A model generated the notes under the pieces. The model had not been told where the DNA came from. It saw nothing but the letters and a program-made list of their open reading frames with translations, and did not search any database. From Bacteroides sp. OM05-12 (GTDB taxonomy: Bacteria > Bacteroidota > Bacteroidia > Bacteroidales > Bacteroidaceae): DNA of 64,000 bases. The DNA lies in assembly GCF_003438995.1 (NCBI RefSeq), contig NZ_QSUN01000022.1:1-64000 (forward strand). The letters run 5' to 3'. Within the stretch, counting starts at the first letter, position 1. Every line of letters begins with the position of its first letter. Shown here piece by piece: positions 59,398 through 64,000 of the stretch. The translations under genes were made by a program, and so were the position numbers.

Positions 59398-60645
59398 TTA
59401 GATTTTACGTTGTCTTTTCTTTTTCTTACGCTGTAACTTGCGGGCGAAAGCGTCCTCTTCCGCCTGCGCACCCGTAGAACCGGAGACGAACAGCCCCGCC
59501 GGAGAGCCGGATTCTCCATGACCGGTGGCGGCTTCCTGTTCTTCGGTTTGCACCGTCCCGCTTTCGCCGGGAATGGTAAACGGTATCGGTGCCTGGGCAG
59601 CAAATGGCAGGAAGAAATGTTCCTGCAAGGCATTGGCGGAAAGTTCCTTGCCCATGCGTGAGCCGTTGAGCACGCACCCGGTGCGGTGGTCGATGAAGGT
59701 TGCGCCATAGATACGCCCCGTATCGGTTTCACGCAGGACCACATCAACGCCTTTCTTTTCCAGCAAGGCAACAAATTCTTCCCTGCGGTGGGTTCGTTTC
59801 AAGGCAGCAAGGACGGTACGCATGGTCGGCTGAGTGAACTTCTTTTCCTCTATCTGTTTTTTGGAGAGGGCGAAGCGTTCTTCAATGGCTTTGTAGCCTG
59901 CCGCCTTGCCGATGCGGGAGGCTTTGAAGGGGTTACCCACTTTATTACCCTTGTCATCGGTTGCCGAATAGACCAGCCCGGCATACTCCCGCCCGTTCAC
60001 TTCGCCACGGGCTTCTTCAACGGTAATGTTATAGAGGGAAAGCAGGGCACGGTATTCGCCAAAGGTCTGGAAACGATAGGATGCGGAAAGGGCTTTGACG
60101 GTGCCTGCCACCTGACGCTTGACGTCGCCCTGCGATACGTCCACCTTGTGCAGCGGGTTGTCGTGGCGTTGTTGCCGGCGGTCTGCCGGATGCAGCCCGT
60201 ACTTCTTTTCCAGTTCGCCGGTGATGCGCTTGCTGCGGCGGAACAGGTAATCTTTGTTCAGCCGTTTGCCTTTCTCGTCCACATTCAGCGATACGATGTG
60301 CAGGTGGTGGCGGTCGATGTCCTCGTGCTTGTAAATCATATAAGGCTGGTCGCCGTAGCCGAGCTTTTCCATGTACTCACGTGCGAGGTTTTCGAGTTCG
60401 ACATCCGTCAGGCGGTCGTCGGGGTGCGGGTTGAGGGAAATGTGGATAACCGTGTTACGGGTACGCACGCGGGCGGGCATACGGTTCTTGAAGTCTTCCA
60501 CTGCCCGGCTTACGTCCACCTTTCCCGTTCCTTCATCAAAAATCTTGTTGGTGGCAAGGAGCTTGCCTTCGTCTTTGTTGATTTTCTCACCGTTATAGGC
60601 AAGTGCCCCATGAAGGGAATTGCCTATACTGATTTTTGCGACCAT
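59398..60645 (-). CDS. mobB: MobB: relaxase (MobP/MobV-like nuclease)
   Basis: A 415-aa relaxase. The N-terminal 300 residues hold the catalytic domain: MVAKISIGNSLHGALAYNGEK (tyrosine region), NTVIHISLNPHPDDRLTD (first histidine region) and the metal-binding HEDIDRHHLHIVSLN (HxDxxHxH-like). The C-terminal 100 residues are low-complexity, ending in a very basic stretch (RKLQRKKKKRQRKI) that may bind DNA. It nicks oriT and stays linked to the transferred strand. It overlaps mobA by 22 nt, so production is coupled. The likely oriT lies upstream of mobA at 61141-61303. Confidence 0.92.
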   Translation of the reverse strand: MVAKISIGNSLHGALAYNGEKINKDEGKLLATNKIFDEGTGKVDVSRAVEDFKNRMPARVRTRNTVIHISLNPHPDDRLTDVELENLAREYMEKLGYGDQPYMIYKHEDIDRHHLHIVSLNVDEKGKRLNKDYLFRRSKRITGELEKKYGLHPADRRQQRHDNPLHKVDVSQGDVKRQVAGTVKALSASYRFQTFGEYRALLSLYNITVEEARGEVNGREYAGLVYSATDDKGNKVGNPFKASRIGKAAGYKAIEERFALSKKQIEEKKFTQPTMRTVLAALKRTHRREEFVALLEKKGVDVVLRETDTGRIYGATFIDHRTGCVLNGSRMGKELSANALQEHFFLPFAAQAPIPFTIPGESGTVQTEEQEAATGHGESGSPAGLFVSGSTGAQAEEDAFARKLQRKKKKRQRKI

Positions 60646-61121
60646 CGCTCTTCAAATTTATGGGTAAGTTCGACAATCTGACGGCTCAATGCGGCAAGTT
60701 CGACGGTCTGTTTTTCCAGTTTATAGAGCAAAGCCATTGCTTTTTTCTCGGAAAAACGGCTTTTGAGTTCCTTTACCGTCTGGTTGTAATTGTTGCCAAT
60801 AGCCCGGTACTGCGCATGGAAAGCGGATAGTTTGGTGTAGTAATCGAGCAGTGTCTTGTCTGTTTGCAGCACGCGGAACGTGTCACCAAAGACACGCGCT
60901 TTGACAAAAACAGCTTTCGCGTACACGCCGGACTGCTCGAACATGGTGAGGAATTTCAGCCATTCGTCATTGTCAAAACGTACCATGACGCAGTGCGTCT
61001 TACGGCTCTCTTTGGGGTGTCTGCCCCATTTAGGCTTCGCCTGAATGTCGGCTACATTCGGAAATGCAAGCGAGCTTTCATTTTGCTCATTTGCACGACA
61101 TTTCGTTTTTTCTTCTTTCAT
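60624..61121 (-). CDS. mobA: MobA: relaxosome accessory protein
   Basis: A 165-aa basic, helical DNA-binding protein (MKEEKTKCRANEQNESSLAF...). Features: a KTHCVMVRFDNDEWLKFLTMFEQSG segment that looks like a ribbon-helix-helix start, FVKARVFG, and a coiled-coil tail (NYNQTVKELKSRFSEKKAM, LLYKLEKQTVELAALSRQIV). It probably helps MobB to find oriT, as MobC/MbeC-type helpers do in other systems. The start at 61121 is chosen because the motif ACCACTAAAATCC lies 8 nt upstream; a longer ORF to 61274 would run into the oriT hairpins. Confidence 0.88.
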   Translation of the reverse strand: MKEEKTKCRANEQNESSLAFPNVADIQAKPKWGRHPKESRKTHCVMVRFDNDEWLKFLTMFEQSGVYAKAVFVKARVFGDTFRVLQTDKTLLDYYTKLSAFHAQYRAIGNNYNQTVKELKSRFSEKKAMALLYKLEKQTVELAALSRQIVELTHKFEERWSQKSV

Positions 61122-61129
61122 AAAACTGT

Positions 61130-61142
61130 GGATTTTAGTGGT
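61130..61142 (-). promoter_or_regulatory. ACCACTAAAATCC motif 8 nt before mobA
   Basis: On the minus strand the shared motif appears with one extra A, again 8 nt from the ATG. Confidence 0.6.
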
Positions 61143-61303
61143 GTCGCGACACAAGCCACAGCGAAAAAGCCAACGGCAGTTTGTAAGGGCGTACGACTTC
61201 GGAGTGAAGCCCCGCTCCCTGCAAGGGCAAGGTATTGTTTCCGGGAGTAACCGGAAACCCTTTGAGTTACTCAAAGGACACCTTGCTATGTTCTAATGAA
61301 CAT
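61141..61303. other. Candidate oriT with hairpin cluster
   Basis: Between divergent mob and tra operons: perfect palindrome GTGTCGCGACAC (61141-61152); hairpin GTTTCCGG/CCGGAAAC (61237-61258); near-continuous palindrome CCTTTGAGT-T-ACTCAAAGG (61259-61277); hairpin ATGTTC-TAAT-GAACAT (61288-61303); and an enclosing pair GCAAGGT (61227-61233)/ACCTTGC (61280-61286), giving a cloverleaf-like fold. Two GGGAGTAACC copies (61243 and 61328) flank the third hairpin. Position and structure fit an origin of transfer; the nick site cannot be named. Confidence 0.55.
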
Positions 61304-61610
61304 AAAAATCCGCCTACGGACGGATTAGGGAGTAACCTTGTTACCACTGCCGGCAGGCATCCGCTTTGAACCCTGTCGCTTGGGGGCAAAGGTAGAGGGA
61401 TAAAGACATGGAAATGTGGCACTTTACTGTGCCAATCTGTGCCACTCGCTGCCAGAAGCTGCCACTTGCAGCGAAAGTGATACAAGCTACCAATTTTCTA
61501 TTTTTCTTTGCCGCTGTAACGACCAAACGGCGGATAAAACATCGGTTGGAAACAACCTGAAAACCACCCGACGTAAGAAGATAGAAACCGCCGTACATGA
61601 ATTTGCCGGT

Positions 61611-61710
61611 AGCTTAGAACCAACAACGATATATCGGAACGAACAGTGGTATATCGGAACCAACGGCGAAACGGCATAACCAACGGCGGAACATCGCAAC
61701 CAACCAACGT
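61611..61710. repeat. Five 20-bp iterons upstream of traA
   Basis: Units begin at 61611, 61631, 61651, 61671 and 61691, each exactly 20 bp. Positions 8-14 read AACCAAC in four units and AACGAAC in one; GGCGA/GGCGG follows in units 3 and 4; units 2 and 3 share ATATCGGAAC. Single related words (AAACGGCGG) occur at about 61525 and 61741. The array ends 108 bp before the start of the ParA-like traA gene. The stretch 61304-61610 before it shows only short TGCCAC/GTGGCA inverted words near 61414-61470. Confidence 0.75.
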
Positions 61711-61818
61711 TGGGCGCTTGGAACGGATGCCGGTATGGACAAACGGCGGCAGGTCGGTCGGTACAAACAAAACTCGGTAGAAATAAACTTATGTATAACC
61801 ATTAAAATTTGTATTGGT

Positions 61819-62574
61819 ATGAACGAACCTATTTACATCGCTTTCTCCACACAGAAAGGAGGAGCAGGAAAAACCACCCTTGCAGTACTTGTTGCCAGTT
61901 ACCTGCATTATGTCAAAGGGTACAACGTGGCGGTCATAGACTGCGACTTCCCGCAGTACAGCATCCATGATATGCGGCAACGCGATATGGATGCCAGTAT
62001 GAACGACGACTATTACAAGGTATTGGCTTACGAACAGTTCAAGCGCCTGAAGAAAAAAGCGTATCCTATCGTATGCAGCAAACCGGAACAAGCGCCCGAA
62101 GCGGCAAGGAAGCTGGTGAAGAAGGGAGAAGCCTTAGACTTCATTTTCTTTGATTTGCCGGGAACGATTAACAATCCGGGCATTGTCAATACCCTTGCCG
62201 CAATGGATTACATCTTTACTCCCATGTCTGCGGATAAGGCGGTCATGAGAAGCTCGCTGAAATTCGCGTCCGTCATTAACGAACATCTGATAACGACAGG
62301 CAAAACCCATATCAAAGGGCTATATCTGCTCTGGAATATGGTGGACGGACGGGAAAAAACGGACCTCTACGAGATTTACGAGAAAATCTGTGACGAAATG
62401 GCACTTACGGTTATGAAAACCAGCCTGCCGGACAGTAAACGGTTCCGCAAAGAAACAGCGACGGAACGTAAAGCGGTTTTCCGTTCGACACTGTTCCCTG
62501 CCGATAAGACACTGATACGGGGCAGTAACCTGAACAAGCTGGTGGAAGAGATACTAACCATTATCCGGAAATAA
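61819..62574 (+). CDS. traA: TraA: ParA-like ATPase, first gene of the transfer operon
   Basis: A 251-aa Walker-type ATPase of the ParA/MinD superfamily. The deviant Walker A is in STQKGGAGKTTLAVL at about residues 10-20, Walker A' VAVIDCDFPQYS, and Walker B DFIFFDLPGTINN. The rest is normal for ParA-like TraA proteins of CTnDOT-type ICEs. ParA proteins form ATP-controlled patches on DNA; here no ParB partner was recognised, but an iteron array lies directly upstream. The start at 61819 gives MNEPIYIAFSTQKGG; the ORF extension to 61735 has no support and crosses the repeat region edge. Confidence 0.9.
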   Translation: MNEPIYIAFSTQKGGAGKTTLAVLVASYLHYVKGYNVAVIDCDFPQYSIHDMRQRDMDASMNDDYYKVLAYEQFKRLKKKAYPIVCSKPEQAPEAARKLVKKGEALDFIFFDLPGTINNPGIVNTLAAMDYIFTPMSADKAVMRSSLKFASVINEHLITTGKTHIKGLYLLWNMVDGREKTDLYEIYEKICDEMALTVMKTSLPDSKRFRKETATERKAVFRSTLFPADKTLIRGSNLNKLVEEILTIIRK

Positions 62575-62579
62575 GGGCT

Positions 62580-63029
62580 ATGGCAAAAAAGACAAAAGCG
62601 GAAGAGATAGACCCGAACTTTATCATCAATGCTTTCCGGCAGGATGATCCGACCATACCGCTATCGGCAAGGATAACGGGAACATCTGCCCAAGAAGAAA
62701 CCGAACCGGAAGAGCAGCAGGAGGATACCGCAGCTTTGAGCGTTTCAACGGAAACGGTGAAGAACGAACCGGAACGGCGGCGAAAGCATAAGAGCCGGGA
62801 GCAGGAATACCTTGCCCTTTTCATGAAGGAAGCAACCATTCCCGCGCGGATGGGGAAAACGGTGTACGTGAGAAAGGAGTTCCACGAACGGATACAACTG
62901 ATTCTGCGTATCATCGGGAAAGATGAAGTGTCGCTGTTCAGCTACATAGACAATGTGCTGGCACACCACCTCACGATGTTTGAGGAAGAGATAAAGAAAT
63001 TATACACGGAGAATAGTCCGATTTTTTAA
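62580..63029 (+). CDS. DUF3408-type conjugation protein (TraB-like)
   Basis: A 149-aa soluble protein. The N-terminal 60 residues are acidic and disordered (TGTSAQEETEPEEQQEDTAA). A basic stretch (PERRRKHKSREQEYLALFMKE) precedes the conserved part: TVYVRKEFHERIQLILRIIGKDEVSLFSYIDNVLAHHLTMFEEEIK, which has the ribbon-helix-helix look of DUF3408 proteins (about residues 95-140). It starts 5 nt after traA. Such a protein beside a ParA-like ATPase could be the DNA-binding partner of TraA, a role like ParB or an RHH-type centromere binder; this is inference. Confidence 0.82.
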   Translation: MAKKTKAEEIDPNFIINAFRQDDPTIPLSARITGTSAQEETEPEEQQEDTAALSVSTETVKNEPERRRKHKSREQEYLALFMKEATIPARMGKTVYVRKEFHERIQLILRIIGKDEVSLFSYIDNVLAHHLTMFEEEIKKLYTENSPIF

Positions 63030-63038
63030 CGACTTAAA

Positions 63039-63191
63039 ATGAGATGCACTATGAAAAGTAAAAGGAACGATTGCTTGAAAAGATTTATGAAGACTTCCTG
63101 CAAATACACAAGAGAAAACGAGCTTCACAAAGAAGTGAGGCAGGAAGTGTATGAGGAGGAAAAGAACTACTGTAACAACCTGTTTGAGTAA
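63039..63191 (+). CDS. Small Cys/Lys-rich ORF in the tra operon (50 aa)
   Basis: A 50-aa basic peptide: MRCTMKSKRNDCLKRFMKTS followed by CKYTRENELHKEVRQEVYEE and a CNNLFE end. It fits tightly between its neighbours (9 nt and 6 nt), uses codons like them, and has four cysteines. An ATG at 63051 is an alternative start. I do not recognise it; it would be missed by callers with a 60-codon cut-off. The position argues for a real gene. Confidence 0.55.
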   Translation: MRCTMKSKRNDCLKRFMKTSCKYTRENELHKEVRQEVYEEEKNYCNNLFE

Positions 63192-63197
63192 CCGGTC

Positions 63198-63920
63198 ATG
63201 ACAACCGTACTTGTATGCCTGCTCGTTCTCTATAACGCATGGCTCGTGACCTATCTGTTATGGGAGAAACGGCAGGGTGGGAAACGTCCCGGAGCGGACA
63301 ACCCGCCACAGAAAAAAAGAACCGCCGATGCAACGGGGATTGTAGGGAAAAGCCTGTTCAGGATGGAAGAGGCAGCGGAGAAAGTGCCACAAGCTGCCAC
63401 TTCCGGCAGAAGCGAGGAACTTCAGGAAGAGGATGTTACATTTGCCGACGAAATGCCGGAGGAAACGACCGGAAATGCCGACGAAGCGGAAAAAATGCCG
63501 CAGGCACAGATTCCCGATGATAAGTTGGACGAAGCATTCAGCGACGTGCGCATGGAAGATGTCGGGGTGGAATACGACGGCGACACGCCGGACGAAAAGG
63601 CGAAAATAGGCTATGCCAAAGGCGTGAGCTTTGAAGAGATTGAACGGGCGGTACGTACCGCCCAAAACCCGGAAGCGGATGAAACGGCACAACAACACGC
63701 CGGAATGGTGTTCAGCCGTATGGAAGGCAACGAGCTTTTCGACAAGCTGGTGCAAAGTTCCTCCACTATCGGGAAGAAGATAACGGGGCTGATGGATTAC
63801 TACCTGAATAAACCTATTATTCCAAAGGGGGGGAGAATGGACGTTCAGGAAGCGCAGCCCCCAACCATGCCCGTGATACCCGACAGCGTCGAGGGTTTCA
63901 ACATACGGGATTTTGTATGA
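63198..63920 (+). CDS. TraD-like conjugation protein
   Basis: A 240-aa protein with one N-terminal membrane anchor (MTTVLVCLLVLYNAWLVTYLLWEKR) and a large soluble domain. The middle is acidic and low-complexity (EEDVTFADEMPEETTGNADE); the last 110 residues are conserved-looking (DEKAKIGYAKGVSFEEIERAV, FDKLVQSSSTIGKKITGLMDYY, PDSVEGFNIRDFV). Position and layout match the protein annotated TraD in CTnDOT-like elements (I recall DUF4122). The role is unknown. A short tail of the window (63921-64000) holds only an 8-codon ORF and the ACCACTAAATC motif. Confidence 0.75.
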   Translation: MTTVLVCLLVLYNAWLVTYLLWEKRQGGKRPGADNPPQKKRTADATGIVGKSLFRMEEAAEKVPQAATSGRSEELQEEDVTFADEMPEETTGNADEAEKMPQAQIPDDKLDEAFSDVRMEDVGVEYDGDTPDEKAKIGYAKGVSFEEIERAVRTAQNPEADETAQQHAGMVFSRMEGNELFDKLVQSSSTIGKKITGLMDYYLNKPIIPKGGRMDVQEAQPPTMPVIPDSVEGFNIRDFV

Positions 63921-63989
63921 CGCAGTTTGTAAAACCATAAAAAGTGACGAACAATGAAGAAGATTGATTACGGTTAGGCGGCAACGCAC

Positions 63990-64000
63990 ACCACTAAATC
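63990..64000 (+). promoter_or_regulatory. ACCACTAAATC motif at the window edge
   Basis: Eleven bases of the shared motif end the window. By the spacing seen elsewhere, the next tra gene should start at about 64,008-64,010. Confidence 0.5.

Larger units (their letters stand above)
21827..64000. mobile_element. CTnDOT-like integrative and conjugative element (left 42 kb)
   Basis: A tyrosine integrase at the left end, topoisomerase III, methylase-helicase, RteA/RteB/RteC-type regulators, MobA/MobB/MobC and a ParA-like first tra gene are the modules of the CTnDOT/CTnERL group of Bacteroidales conjugative transposons. The element runs off the right edge within the tra operon. Cargo in view: a DUF2589 cassette, a fimbrial operon, an AT-rich orphan gene. 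The tetQ gene that precedes rteA in CTnDOT is absent, and the fimbrial operon stands in its place. Confidence 0.92.

Noticed and set aside
61121..61274. 51-codon N-terminal extension of MobA
   Set aside because: It would cover the oriT hairpins and the ACCACTAAAATCC motif; the ATG at 61121 has the usual spacing to that motif.
61611..61710. 20-bp repeats as a CRISPR array
   Set aside because: No spacers; the units are contiguous and diverged, as in iterons.
22200..63920. Antibiotic resistance cargo such as tetQ, ermF or cfxA
   Set aside because: No ribosome-protection protein, methyltransferase of the Erm type or secreted class A beta-lactamase is present; the beta-lactamase-like domain at 7414-10401 is part of a chromosomal GH3 fusion.

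Overview
The window comes from a member of the Bacteroidales (Bacteroides, Parabacteroides, Phocaeicola or a close relative; the genus cannot be fixed from the sequence alone). The reasons are the many TAnnTTTG-type -7 boxes in front of genes, Bacteroidales-type lipoproteins and fimbrillins, an IntDOT-like integrase, RteA/RteB/RteC regulators and MobA/B/C mobilization genes. Two blocks of different origin are joined at about 21,830.

Bases 1-21,830 are chromosomal backbone, fairly AT-rich. They hold a tRNA with CAU anticodon (with a pair of 50-bp repeats beyond its 3' end that suggest another integrative element to the left), a START-like protein, an LptF/G-type permease, ribBA, a BI-1 family membrane protein, an aspartate aminotransferase, a small 2[4Fe-4S] ferredoxin on the minus strand (6317-6484), a PorT-like barrel protein, a minus-strand operon of a split 5'-nucleotidase plus a GH3/beta-lactamase fusion, rplS, a small membrane protein, a 47-aa conserved-looking ORF, a ROK sugar kinase, and a five-gene MacAB-TolC-like efflux operon. 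A repeat-rich intergenic region (20,464-21,048) and the 3' part of a leucine-rich-repeat surface protein gene follow.

The LRR gene is cut exactly at a CTACCTTTGC core, which I read as the left attachment junction of a CTnDOT-like integrative and conjugative element (ICE). The ICE fills the rest of the window and runs off the right edge. From left to right: tyrosine integrase; small winged-helix/HTH proteins around a duplicated palindromic leader; DUF3945-type protein, topoisomerase III, DUF1896-type protein and a 2034-aa methylase-helicase; an AT-richer cargo cassette (LytTR regulator plus five tightly packed genes, three of which share a DUF2589-like layout); two membrane-bound AraC-type regulators divergent from a GC-rich five-gene fimbrial operon; rteA-rteB; a strongly structured candidate RNA with its own promoter and terminator; a RibD/DHFR-like gene; rteC; an AT-rich orphan gene; mobC-mobB-mobA on the minus strand; a 700-bp non-coding control region with oriT-like hairpins and five 20-bp iterons; then the start of the tra operon (ParA-like TraA, DUF3408-type protein, small ORF, TraD-like protein).

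The ICE genes fit one plan: RteA/B/C sense and activate excision and transfer, TopB and the methylase-helicase process or protect DNA, MobA/B/C nick and deliver it, and tra genes beyond the edge build the channel. The two cargo blocks give the host a fimbria and an uncharacterised DUF2589 system. The most interesting observations are that DUF2589 cassette with a fitting LytTR-type direct repeat, the structured RNA upstream of the RibD-like gene, a 12-nt ACCACTAAATCC motif placed 6-8 nt before several ICE start codons, the iteron array upstream of traA, and the att junction inside the LRR gene. No antibiotic resistance gene and no CRISPR array were seen.
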